Source: Chondrilla cf. caribensis
Lineage: Eukaryota; Porifera; Demospongiae; Chondrillida; Chondrillidae
Direction of reading: 5' to 3'
Length of the DNA: 64,000 nt
Assembly: GCA_964020155.1 (NCBI GenBank)
Contig: OZ026556.1
Span: forward strand, 3,009,501 to 3,073,500
How positions within the stretch are numbered: position 1 is the stretch's first letter; every line of letters begins with the position of its first letter. Shown piece after piece: positions 33,401-46,274 of this stretch. Below the pieces are notes generated by a model that was not told the origin of the DNA, did no database searches, and saw only the letters and a list, made by a program, of their open reading frames with translations. Made by a program: the position numbers and the translations under genes.

Positions 33401-36400
33401 TTGTGGTACTACAGAGTGTTCATTTTTCAATAAATCTATACCATTTAAATGAAATCTGTAGTATGAACTGCTTGTATTGTATTGTACCCATACATTCCAT
33501 TTGTATTAACCCCTAAAAATTGTTTTACAACGGAAATAATATGAATTTTCCTATTTTATTACTATATTAGTTAATGTGATTAAGTAATGTAATATAACGA
33601 TAATATATTATGCGTAATGCAATGTTTAACAGTGTGCAGCTACACCTGGTGTGCCTGACTTTATTGATCATGTCACCAATCCTAACCGGAATGAGACTGA
33701 AGTTATTGTCATTGGACCCGACTGCTCAGTTTCAACACAGCCGATTGCCAGCTTGACTCCAGTGTTCAACTTAGTCCAGGTAAGCTAATACAATAATGTG
33801 GTATACATTTTACTGTTATAATTAGTAGTATATGAAAGCCTAGCTCCTCCGTGATTGAATTTGAAAGCAATTCTCTTGTGCACACGGTGTAGTGTAATAT
33901 TCAGCTGCATAAATAGGCCTTTTTAGCTCAGCTATTGGTAATGGAGGGTAATCTGGACATCACTCCTCATAACCGTCAATCACATCCAATTTATAATCAT
34001 TCTGTCAATGATATCCTAATTCTTGTTTGTATAATTATGATAGATTTCAGCGGTGTCAACCTCTCCTCGACTATCAGATAGTAAGATTTATCCCACTTTC
34101 CTGAGAGTAGTTGCACCTGACAACAGCATTGGGATTGGAATAGTGGCACTAATGAGGCAGCTTAATTGGAAGTACATTTCAATAATCACACAAGAAGAAG
34201 ACATATTCACTCTGGTAAGCTTCATCATTGAACTGTGATGTGTCAATCAGGAAGTAGTTTCTAAAGCAATCTTCCTTCATATACAGACTAGAGATGCCTT
34301 GATTGATCGACTTGGTAAGAGCAGTATTGCTGAGTCGGTTGGATTTCCAACTGAGGAAAGTCCTCAGAATGCTCTGCTAAGTGTCCAGGTATGAACTATG
34401 ACATTGTATTATGCATCAGTCAGTTTCATAATATTACAGGTAACATTTTACAGACTGTTAGATAAAGGTTTTACATATTCCCATTCTGAACCTTTCACAG
34501 GCCTCCCATGGACGGGTGATATTTCTGAACTGCTATTCACCATATTCTTTGGAAATTATGTGCCAGGTTAGGAAACAGTGCAGAATTATTACAATTTTAA
34601 GATATGTGATTGTAAGATATGATTATGTATGTAATAGCCACAGTAGGTTTATGCAGGAGTAACGGATTTTCAGACCCAAGGTCAGTAAATTCATTACTTG
34701 TTAGTAAACATGCTGTAACTGGCTAATCTTTTCGAAATATACTTCAGAGGGCTTTGATGGGAAAAGAATCAGCATTAATTCTAGCTAGTAAATTGAAACT
34801 CTTCACTAGTGTCATCAGATATAATTTCATTTAACTGTGGACAGTGTACAGTGCGTGAATTATATACTGCACACTGGCATCCTTTGATGTATGGCTTCAT
34901 CATGAGATAAATATACTAAATTATATTATGAATGAATAAATATGAGGAATACTACCTTATGGCGTCATACATCAAAGGCACCACCTGCATCATTGTATGT
35001 CTTTATTGATTTCATTGATTATTTGAACATGTTAGTAGATAGATACATATTGAATAACTGTCAAATTCACTGAACATCTGACAAAAATATCTTGTTCCTA
35101 AAATATGGCCAATCCTAACGAAAAGTTTTTCAACACTGACAGTAAATTTCAAAGTACATGTGCAGTTATGGATCATTGTACATTTCTCTTTAAGGCACTC
35201 TCTCTAGGTATGACATCATCAGATTATGCCTGGATCAGTTTTGGATGGTACTTTGACACATTTTGGGAGGATCCATATGCAAATCGTAGTTCGTATGATG
35301 CTTTCAATCATTGTACACCCTCGGAGCTTGAGCGCATAGTTGATCAAATGATTCTAATTGATCAATATTCAAGACAAGATGATAGAGATTCATCCATCAT
35401 AATTGGAGACCTGGTAAGCATGGTATCTGTAATATGGCAAATACTTTATTTGTAACTGCAGACTGAAGACACTGCTTTCAAATGGACCACCTGAAGTATA
35501 GCATAATATGCATACTTTATCCCCATATATACCTACAGACTGATGCTACATATGAGCAGAGGTATAGAGAGCAGTGGAATAAAACATTTGCTAATGATCC
35601 TCGAACTCATCCAGATCAGTTACAAGATGGCAAGTTTTCTTACGATGCAGTGTGGCTAGCAGCACTAACGCTTCATGAAACTCATGAAGAACTGAAGACA
35701 TTGGAGCAACATGTCAGTCTGGACAATTTCACCCTCAAAAGTACAGACACATTGTCAGTAAACATTTCATCTAGAATCTACAACAATGCATTGACTACAA
35801 GTTTTCATGGAGCTACTGTAAGTCTCAATTTCAATGCATAACGTATTGAAGTTAAATAAGTGCCATTTTTATAAATTGTAGGGTTTTGTAAGTCTTCTCT
35901 CTAATGGTGATCGCGAACCTGAACTTCGGTTTTATCAGTATAGACCTCAAGGAAATAGTGAGTGTATATTATTATACCACACTGAGTGTTCTATAAATTA
36001 GGCTTATCATCCTGTGTAAACACTTTGTATGTATGAAAGATGTGTGCCCCTTTGAATAGCCTATGAATACCTGATACCTGAAGATAACTTTATATATTCC
36101 CCATACACTAGACCTAAAGGTGATATATAAATATTTCATGATCACATAATATATGCAGTAGTACCTGGCACGAGTGACTTCTCATGGTTCTAATAAATGT
36201 GGCCCTATAAGACAGATGGTCTCTCATCAAAGGACTTGTTCTTATTGTAAGCATTATTATAATCATCATGTTTCTGGTCACAAGAGGTGCACAAAATGGT
36301 ACTGATTCTATGAACACAAGTGCATCTTTTCACTGTATTTTATGTCGGATATGTGTTGAACATCAAGACTGCTTTGCATTCACAAAGAAGTTTTTTAAAA

Positions 36401-39400
36401 ATGTTCCTTGGTTGCTGGTAGCATTATGTATTACTCACCCCAGTGCCAAAACTCACTGAAAACTACCCATTCATGAATATTTGCTCTCAGAAGACAGATG
36501 ATTGCTTACTCCAGGGGTTATACATGACAGATACCACTCAATATTTATAATATAATAATTATAACTAAAAAAATTATGTAGTCTCGCATAGCCAGACATT
36601 TAATTGTTATTGAATTTTTAGTTCAATCATGTGAATTAAAACCATTTGCTATACAATGATTCCTGGGATAGGATACAGTATATATATATATATAGGCCTA
36701 TACCTGCCTGTGATTTCCATAATCTATATCCTTAGTGTAGAACTCCATGTAATACTTACTAGAATAATTGCATGATATTTCATGGCCTCAACGTACATGA
36801 TAGTTTAGGTGATAAAATTAATGTACATATCAGAGTAGCAAGGTAGGCATGGTAACATCTTCTTCCCTCTGGAGTGTGGTGAGCAACAGGCCTTAATCTG
36901 GCCCATTACTTAATATTTATTACAGTTATACATGTAATTTATACATATTGGGCTCTCAGAAAACCTTGGGGCTATTAGCTAAATATGCAAAATTTACATT
37001 ATCATCAGTTATATAAATTATCAAAGTATCGATCATTATTAATTTTGATGAAATGATATACCTTAAATATTCTCTCTTGAATAGATCACTATTACTCTAT
37101 TACCTGTGTAAAATCATCGAGCATAAATGTATTAGATTATTTCAGTATCAAATAGCATATTTGGTGCAATTACGTTATATATATGCATTTATTATCATGC
37201 AATCATTACCATTCTCTAAAATCTTGCATTGTTTACAGCTCTAGAAAGAATATATGTTGGGTTCATGGATGACAGACTACAGTTGACAGTAGACCCTTTA
37301 TACCAAGGTAATTTCCATCTGTGGTTTAATGTGATCCATAGACATTATCGTTCACTGTTGGACCTCAACTTACATTTCTTTCCTGAATTAAAACTTTAAG
37401 ATAATTCACTTATATGAATTACGTATAAAAGGATGCATGCAAATGGTTACCTCCCATACCTTCATAGGCTGGGAGAGGGAGGGTGAATTATTGCAATCAT
37501 TCATTATTACCAAAGTACAATACCAAAAATCCAAAATATCTGTATATGGTGTATATCCTTGGACATAACGTGTGTAAACACAGACGTCGACTTTATAAGG
37601 TGAACATTATTGCCTTTTTGCTGAAAAGCACTCCAGTTTCAAGCCATGGTGTATCCTTGGTTTGTACCTAACAGTCATCATTAGTTGTATAATATGCATT
37701 ATATCCAAGTACAGTAGATGTTTATTTTTGCACTCCCAGGTGGAACTCCGAAAAGTCACATACATGAGACCATCCACACAGCACTCTTTATTATCTACAC
37801 TGCTCTGTCAGTTGTTGGTGTTGTGTTTGCAATTGTGTGCCTTGTATTCAATCTGGTCTTCAGGAATAAGATGTGAGTTAGTTGTGTAGTGAATTGTCGA
37901 GTTACTTTATGTCTGCCATATTATTACGAATACATAAGAAGATAATTTTATGTGTAAAATAGCCACGATAACTGGTGATACCAGACTAAATGCTAAGTAG
38001 TACATGTATTTCAAACTGTGTTGTATGCCACTTATTGACTCCACAAGGACTCATCATACTCACTCAATTTCGAATCCTATATGACTCTGAGAGTTTGAAA
38101 AAATATTGTCATTTTGTATCACAGAGGTGATGTGATATTGGAAAATTGAAATAAGATGTATCTATCTTGTGATCTCTTGCACACTTGCAGGATTGTGAAG
38201 CTCTCCAGTCCATATCTCAATATAGTGTTCATCATTGGTATCAGTATGATTTACCTCCTGGTTGTAATCCTCGGAGTAGATGACAATTTGGTAAGTGTCA
38301 GCGTGATGAGTGGGTTCTGTCAGGCAACGGTGTGGATTGGAGTGATAGCCTTCACTTTGGTCTATGGAGTGGTGCTAGCAAAGACATTCAAGGTGTTCTT
38401 CATCTTTAAGAATCTTCAAGTTGCCAAACCTGAGCAGAAAAAGGTGTGTATAACTTCTTATGATTGTGAGTAAATGCATACTACATTATTGTATAAGAAG
38501 ATACATTGGTATTCCTTTCAATTCTTAACATTCATTGAAGATGTGTGGTTGAAAATAGTCTACTCCTTCACATTGTTGAACAGTTTAGTGTAACATTGGA
38601 GCACTGCCTGAAATGTTGTAAGTATAATGATCCCACAATATGTGCTACACCAGTGGTAAAGCAATGCATACCTTGACAGGTCACAGGTTTTATGTGGCAT
38701 GTATGTCATATAAAACTATGTAAATTGTCACTAAAAGGTTAATGAAACCAGTCAAGAAGTTTTTCACATCAGGAATTTTTTTCACATCACAAATTCGTAC
38801 ACACTTTCCCCTTTGAGCTCATAAGTAGACATGCTACATGTACACTTAAAGCAGTGTAGTATTATTCCATATATGAGTGGATGTCTGGATATGGCTCAAT
38901 GATATCTGATTTCATGCAGAAATGCATAATGATACTGTTGACCCATTTGCTGAAGTGGAAAAATACATCAAGTTGTAGCTTTTATTTACTTATCTGTGCA
39001 CACACACTATGTACATAACTACTTACACACCCACACACACACATGCATACACATATTTTTCTAAGTCAAATTAAAGTTTTCAAAGATTATTGAATTAGAT
39101 GATAACACACCATTTAGCATTGTCTGAGGCTTTATTTATTATTAATTTTGTTATTAAAATCCTCGACAATCCTCATCCTCAAATTAACTGCACTGTAAAG
39201 AACACCAACAAACAATCAGCAGTAAAAGAAATCTATAATAGTATAGTTATAGGTTCAAATGATCGATGAATATCGAATTCAAATCTTACTTTTCTTTACA
39301 AATGACAGACGATTCAAGACTGGCATATGATTTTGTTGCTGGGGATTTTGCTGGCAATTGATGCCATCTTTCTAATTATTGTAACAGCTGTACCTCAAGC

Positions 39401-41424
39401 CATCCTGAGAGTGGAACTTGAAGAAACAGTATTAACAGTAAGACATACTAGTCTAAGAAGAACATATTATTTGATATAGTAATATCGTTCCTAATGTGCA
39501 ACACAATCCGATCAAACCCTTACAAATCTGATGAGTTAATCTGATTCCTGTGCAAAGTAACATATTATTTGTTTGTGCTTGTTCATCACACATGTTCATC
39601 AATTGAAAAACAACTAGGAATATCACCCAAAGTTCGGAAGCAATTTAAAACAGATTTGCAATGTTTTGATTAAAGTATGTTGTATATATATATATAATGC
39701 AAACCATTATCCATACAGACTGGGGAACTACCAACTGAAGTGTATCAGTGTACTTCAGAAAGTGTCCAAATTTGGGCTCCAATTCTCTTGGTATACAAAA
39801 TTATCGAGATTGTGTTTAGTCTCATCTTTGCCTTTGAGACCAGAAAGATCAATGTGAAGGAGCTCAATGACTCTAGAATGGTCATCTTCTCCATCTACAC
39901 CATTGTGGTAGCTGGTATTGCAGTGACTCCTGTCATTGTGCTATTGGGTGACATGGTGACTGTGAAGTTTTCCATTGTAGGGATTATTTGTCTTGTCTCA
40001 TCAACTCTGCTCTTGGGAATGAACTTCATTCCAAAGGTGAGATTGTGAAGTACACTAACTATAGTGCATGGGTTATGCTCAAGTCAGTACTTTCCTAACA
40101 GTTATTATTATTATTGTCAGTTACCTAGTAGGTAGTTCAGGATATAGCATACTTGAGTGTACTTGGTAATTTGGCAAATGTTTGAATATGGTGCACAAAC
40201 ACAAGTTTGTCTCATTGCTGCATATTTATTTCAAGGTTGCCCTTACATTATTTATTATTTTAACTCCCAGTATGTAATGCTTGATATAATTACTTTTCTA
40301 TATAATATGATTCCATTCATTTGTTTTTGTGTATTAATGGGAAATTAACTACACTGTAAAAAACACCAACAAACAATCAGCAATTACAAACTAGGTATTG
40401 GAGAATGTCTTCCTTGGGTCATAAACGTCCATTTTACTGTTGTCTTCAAGTTAATCATGTTCCTGTTCTTTCCTTCACTGCTGTCGTTTTGATTATATCA
40501 TCCATCTGATGGTTGCTGGCAAAACGGTACATTTACATTTGTACATATAGGCCTAAATGATGAATATTTTGACAGTTATAATATTACGTTGTAGACCATC
40601 ATCATTAGCATAATAGGCTGCCACCAGTGAAGTCTACAGGTACCCATTGATTATAGCAAGATATGATAATCACTAGTTCCAACAACAATATGTATGATAA
40701 TCATCGAAATTGGAAAGATTTAGTTGTGTTCTAATCCTACATATCCAGATGCATTATTTGCACAAAAACCCCAGTGGTGAAATAAAATTGAATTTTAATG
40801 ACATAACTGACAAAATGATGAAAGACAAGGTAAGTAGTTTATAATAATCAGGACTTACTTAACTAGCCCAATTATTTTCAATCCTTTCTGTCCATGTAGA
40901 AATCCAAAAGGACAAGAAGTTCTTCTCACATGGAGGGATGCAGCATTGATATGACTAGATCAGTACAAGAGATGGAATCATCTGTCAGTGTGAAATTTAC
41001 TATGTATAAAATATTATGTGCATTATATACACGCACGTTTGTTGTGAATATGATAATTGTTACCAAATGTGATGTTCGGCTGTACAAATAGTAGCCTCCT
41101 TACCTAGCTGTAAAACTTAACATTGGACTAAGGTAGATCTAGTAAGTCATTCTGTTTTGTTCAATTACATGTCAGAAACTGAGGTGAGGATATTATAATA
41201 ATTCATCCATCTAGTATTAATTCCTTCTAATGCCTACTTCTACCTATGCTGTACTCTTATCCATGTTTAGAAGCATGCAGAGGATGGACAAAAGGCTACA
41301 GCCACAACCCAAAAGTGTGAGTCTATTAATAATACAGAATAAGTGTACCAATGAATGAATTATAATACCTATATGTGTAAATTTTTGTGTAGCGCCCTCC
41401 ATTGATGAGACTGTAGCTTTGTGA
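30500..41424 (+). CDS. Receptor B2: GABA-B-like class C GPCR, 17 exons
   Basis: Predicted intact receptor of about 818 residues. Exons: 30500-30745, 33633-33779, 34044-34214, 34287-34388, 34501-34566, 35195-35413, 35539-35817, 35882-35957, 37239-37307, 37740-37872, 38191-38443, 39309-39437, 39719-40036, 40749-40829, 40900-40989, 41271-41316, 41393-41424. Exon 1 has the B-type signal peptide (ALLSALFFGTLLCVDV). The Venus-flytrap domain carries GPDCSVSTQP, GWYFDTFW and FSYDAVWLAALTL. Conserved cysteines in GFCQATVW (TM3) and VYQCTSES (second extracellular loop) could form the usual class C disulfide. The B-type tail has KRTRSSSH and KHAEDGQK and ends SIDETVAL; it lacks the small A-type exon 16. 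Intron 1 is enlarged by a Penelope-like insertion. Intron 8 has about 1 kb that B3 lacks. Confidence 0.88.
31360..32400 (-). pseudogene. Penelope-like reverse transcriptase / GIY-YIG endonuclease, broken
   Basis: Visible in pieces in shifting frames on the minus strand. RT palm motifs include DIVSLTGLCLNTTYFHFGG, then EQVEGAAMGSPLSP at about 32210-32330. A DVDDTF catalytic box follows at about 32110-32125, with the first position altered from the usual tyrosine. The thumb region, with LNYNSHHHPNIQSSIVDCL, lies at about 31850-31920. The GIY-YIG domain at about 31385-31560 has CADCPATYTGET and AEHKRAVKSKDPLNGIAVHV. Frame changes near 32150, 31950 and 31650 and the missing N-terminal half show it is not functional. 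Confidence 0.8.
32399..32830 (+). pseudogene. Inverted GIY-YIG/3'-end fragment of the Penelope-like element
   Basis: On the + strand, sequence starting gtccagctacctacattgg parallels the endonuclease region of the minus-strand copy (31526 downward) with many substitutions. It carries about 190 bp that the other copy lacks, and lacks a segment the other keeps. It is non-coding in its present form. Confidence 0.75.
34879..34985. repeat. Imperfect hairpin in B2 intron 5
   Basis: The string cctttgatgtatg near 34881 and its complement catacatcaaagg near 34968 flank about 80 bp. The same pair occurs in B3 intron 5 at about 58352-58415, so it is ancestral to both. Confidence 0.5.
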
Positions 41425-41504
41425 AGACAAAGAACACTTGTATTTCTGTAATAATTTTATATTATAATATAACATTTACATATTGTGTGTTTGATCAGCT
41501 GAGT

Positions 41505-42006
41505 TCAAGTTCAAGTTCAAGTTCAAATTATTTTAACAGGAGATCTCCACAGCACAATAGGCTGGTATAAAGGAGAATCCTGCAAATACATACCCTGATA
41601 CGTAAATAAAATTAATGAATAAGTAATAAAGGTAAGAGAACAAGCAATACGACAGAAAAAAACAGAACAAAACAATAAGGAGGAACAAAACAAAAAGAAA
41701 ACAACAAAGAACGACAATAGTGAAAGAATAATTTAAAACAAGCAATTAATTTTCAAAAAAATAAATACGTAAATGAATAAATAATCAACTTAATCAATCG
41801 AGTTTACTGATGTAATATAGAAACTACAGCCGACTTGAACGCTTGGCCTTTGAGTCTTTTGACTTCAAGTGGAAGCCTGTTCCATACTTTGGAGCCTGCA
41901 AAGGAGAATGTTCTGCGTCCATACTCTGTATTAACTTGACGTACAAACAAGTTTTTGGACCCCTGGTGATGGCAGTGTCTTGACTCCTAATGTCCTCAAG
42001 TCCTGA
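41505..42006 (-). mobile_element. 5'-truncated LINE fragment with short-repeat tail
   Basis: Absent from the same place after B3 (63770). A likely 5-bp duplication, ctgag, flanks it (left copy ends about 41504). On the minus strand it encodes the C-terminal end of a non-LTR reverse transcriptase polyprotein. The segment EYGRRTFSFAGSKVWNRLP is at about 41865-41925, and the frame stops near 41810. The element ends in TTGAAC-type repeats (41505-41528 on the + strand). Clade cannot be fixed; a CR1/L2-like element is plausible. Confidence 0.8.
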
Positions 42007-43555
42007 GTGTGTATGGAGTGTGGATATTTTTCTTATTTGAATTTCTTACAGTGTGTGAGATTCTGGATCACATGTATAGATATCATCAATGGTTGTTACG
42101 ATTATGATCTCAAACCATACCTTATCTCATCTGTTAGTATTTTCAGATACATTTATATATTTACAATATGATGCATACATATGTCTTATTATAATAGATT
42201 CCATGATCATAAATAACATACTAGCAGCTGTAAGAATGCCTGCTTATAGGTGAATGTTGAAGGAATGTAGTCTGTGTATACTTCATCTGTCCACCCATAT
42301 CAACTTCGTATGCAGAGTTATTTCAATTGTTTATATTGCTTCTCTTGGTTGACATGGGCACAAGAATGGTAATGGGCCTATTTTATGAGGAATTTTTGAC
42401 CCTACCATATTATCCACCAGAAGATAAGAGCTGCCTAAAATCATAGAAACACAAAAACAATGAAGACAAAATTATGCAGGTTGAGATGGGGACTTTCACC
42501 CCTTTGATTTTCTCCCTATTGGGGGGGGGGGATGAGTAAATATATATGGCAGTGGCATATAGTAGGGATTAGCTTGTTTGTTGCCTGAGAAAAGAGATGA
42601 TCTTTACAGTAGATAAGTTAATATCATGGATTAGACGCCAACCACACATTGCATCGACATAATATGCTACTGTATTTAATATTCACACACGTCATTAAAT
42701 GAAGTGTTGTCTTAAATGTAAGAATGCAAATTCCATGCATAATAATAATAATTATTATAATACGCAGGGATTATGGATTAAGTTTTAAATTTTTTAAAGG
42801 CTAAACAGATCAACAGCACTTTTTTATGTGGCAGCTCTTCCATCAATCTAGTTTGAAGCTACTATAGTCTTATAAAACGTAGCTTGACATACTGTGCCAT
42901 ACAATACGTCAAGCTATATTACATATGTACTTTTATACCATATTCGGATTCTGGAGTTTGAGTATGAAACATTGTTGATTGTAGCTGTTCACGAGGTACA
43001 TATAAATGGAATAACACCATGACATTCAATGCTGTTTCAATAGGGTTTCATCCTGAAAGAAACTTGTATTTTGGATCCAACATATTGCTACGTATGCATA
43101 TTGAAAAAGTTTTGTATATCTGGAACTGGCACTGCTGGAAGCCTTGTCATGCAAGATTTTTTTTGATATTAGGGGCTATCTTATAATCATTAATTTTATA
43201 GTTATGTATTATTATTATTATAAGTTGGGTATTACATGATGTATGTATCTATTGTAATGTGTAATTTCTGTATAAACAGTGAATTCTTGGTAATCCGCCA
43301 CCACTTTATTTGTCAAACATTTCTATCTGCAACAATTTCCAATACCAATAATGTACAAGTACAAATGAATATCCAGTAATTCATCAATCACATTAATCCA
43401 CCATTTTTGGAAAACAAATTGCATCTCATTAACAGGAATTCACTATACTTCATTTATTATTATTAAAATTATTGCTATTATCACTCACAGTTAAAATGTG
43501 ATTACATGTACAATATTTTATATTATCATTTTTAAGTATAATAATTTTTTAAAGG
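42007..43555 (+). other. B2 downstream region, no gene recognised
   Basis: AT-rich sequence with a 10-base G run near 42522. The first part (42010-42270) matches the end of the window after B3, which shows the duplication unit extends beyond the last receptor exon. No coding exon is supported. Confidence 0.5.
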
Positions 43556-44785
43556 AAATTGCCATGTGCAGCCTTTGAGTATAACCATTTATCTATAATG
43601 ATTATCAACAGTGGCCTGGCTGGCCATGGTGGACTGACTGTACTTGCAAACTACTGCAGCTACTTCATGTGTTCAAAGTAGATTCATGCTAATAGTTTAT
43701 GGTAAGACATCAAATTTGTGTTTATTTGTTGTACTTGGAAATTTGTTAGCCCACCACCAACAATATCATCACATTTGGTATCTCAACATTCCGTATGGAT
43801 AAATACCTCAGTAGATTCAACTTGTAGGATGGAATTACTTTTGTACAGAAGTGATTACACATTTATTATTGTCCTTTTATTCTGGACAGCAGCTGATTCC
43901 CCAAAATCTCCAAAATACCTGGTCCTTAGGGGTAGGACACATGAAGCATTCAAAATCATAATTCGTATTGCTAAGTTCAACTGTAGACAGATCATCCAGG
44001 AACAGCTTGTTAACAAAAGGCAAGACTAGAAAGTGGTTCCCAGTTTTGTTAAGGTCAACTTTGTAAAGCATCAGTTGGACCCTAGTGAAGAATCAGAACA
44101 ACTTGCTACTACCAGGAGGAAAGAATGTCCCTCACGGCAATGAGATAAACATTAACATACATATGTACATTCGAATTCATTTCGTAGTTGTCCTATATTC
44201 AATATGAAGTTTCAACATTATTGCATGCTTTCTTCAAATGCTACCTCTGTTTCAAAATGGAATATGGAAAACTGCATTTCTTTTGGTAGTGTTTCATTAT
44301 ACAGATTGCTATCACTGTGGTTAGTGAAGTATTGGTCATTTATATAATATACACTTTGTGTTATGTATGCATACTGTGTCCATAATCTATTATATCTGTA
44401 CAGTACATTATATAATAATTATGTGTTGTTGTCATAATATATATTGTAAGGGCACTCTATGTGTATGAAAAAGTGGCAGATCTATACCATACATACATTA
44501 TGGTAGTAGTCATTTGCAAAATATAATATACCTGTGTTTATTATTATTGTCTATCATTGTATACAAGATATAGTGAAACTCCTCTCAATCTCAATGTCTG
44601 TCAAGAATTGGAGCTAGCTAGAGGATTATACTGGAGTTATGTGGACACTGGCTTCAGAGATCCCTGGACTCCTTACTGTGACCACCCTCCTTCTGTGCCT
44701 TGGGAGAAAAGTGGTGATGGCTATCGAAATGTTTCTCTGTGCAGTATTTGTTGAACCGCTCTACATCTGCCTGTCAAGGTGCAGT
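43556..44785 (+). pseudogene. Decayed SVOP-like major-facilitator transporter (copy 2)
   Basis: Parallel to 13720-14985 after B1. The central loop, with SPKYLVLRGRTHEAFKIIIR, is at about 43900-44030 and is open until a TAG near 44027. The TM7 island (about 44246-44330) is internally deleted. The TM8-9 island (about 44604-44785) has a 4-bp ctag insertion and other small changes. No TM10-11 island is found. Coding potential is lost; it marks the transporter as part of the duplicated unit. Confidence 0.62.
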
Positions 44786-44927
44786 ACAGTGACCGCTGCA
44801 AAGCCAATGTCATAATGTGTATTAAAATGGTATTCTCTGACCCCTCAATTATTTCCTCCTTCCTTAGCAGTGACCATAATTGATATACACATATTGAATA
44901 CTAGTAGTATGTGCTCCCTTTTATCCC

Positions 44928-45560
<633 letters not shown>

Positions 45561-45618
45561 TGTGTTTACATTATGTACATATGTGTATGTGTGTTTATGT
45601 ACATGTGTATATGTTTAC

Positions 45619-45649
45619 ATGTGTGTGTGTGTGCCTGCGTGTGTACGTG

Positions 45650-45709
<60 letters not shown>

Positions 45710-45739
45710 GTGTGTGTGTGTTGTGTGTGTGTGTGTGTG

Positions 45740-45835
<96 letters not shown>
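45619..45835. repeat. GT microsatellite with TGTTG interruptions
   Basis: About 100 GT units broken by a few single-base changes (45708-45742) and by a CCTGCGTGTACG segment near 45633. Confidence 0.97.
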
Positions 45836-45838
<3 letters not shown>

Positions 45839-46274
45839 ACAAGACTACAAGTGATCCGTAGTCATCATTTTATAACCACAGTTTTATACTTGAACCAATT
45901 TATATGTTATTTTTTCTTTGTAAAAAAAGGGAGGTGGCTAGTCTGAATACCCCCACCTCCTGTCTCCTGCAGGTGCAGACCTGGCTTAAATGTTATAGAT
46001 TTGTATCTGATCCAAGCAAATTGGGAAATGAATGAGGCTATTGACACTAAATTCACTATTAATTTGCAGTTTTTATTAAAAAGTCTAAGTACTGTATGCT
46101 ATAATATGTAATTGGGCAAGGTATGTATTCATGGAGCTTGGTAAGCGCCGAATAGTGTGTCCGTAATGCCAAATAAGGTATCGTCGTGTTGCAGTTGATA
46201 ACTGATCCACTGCAACTATCGCATCAGTGGTATCGATGGGATATCAGAGACGGGTGAACAGCGCTAGCGGAACA

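Noticed and set aside
36230..36460. Cys/His-rich peptide in B2 intron 8 resembling a zinc finger
   Set aside because: Spacing fits no known finger, stops interrupt the longer frame, and the same DNA lies in intron 8 of B1 as non-coding sequence.
39520..39560. CTGATGAG string in intron 12 of the B genes, like a hammerhead ribozyme core
   Set aside because: No GAAA box or flanking stems in the required arrangement.
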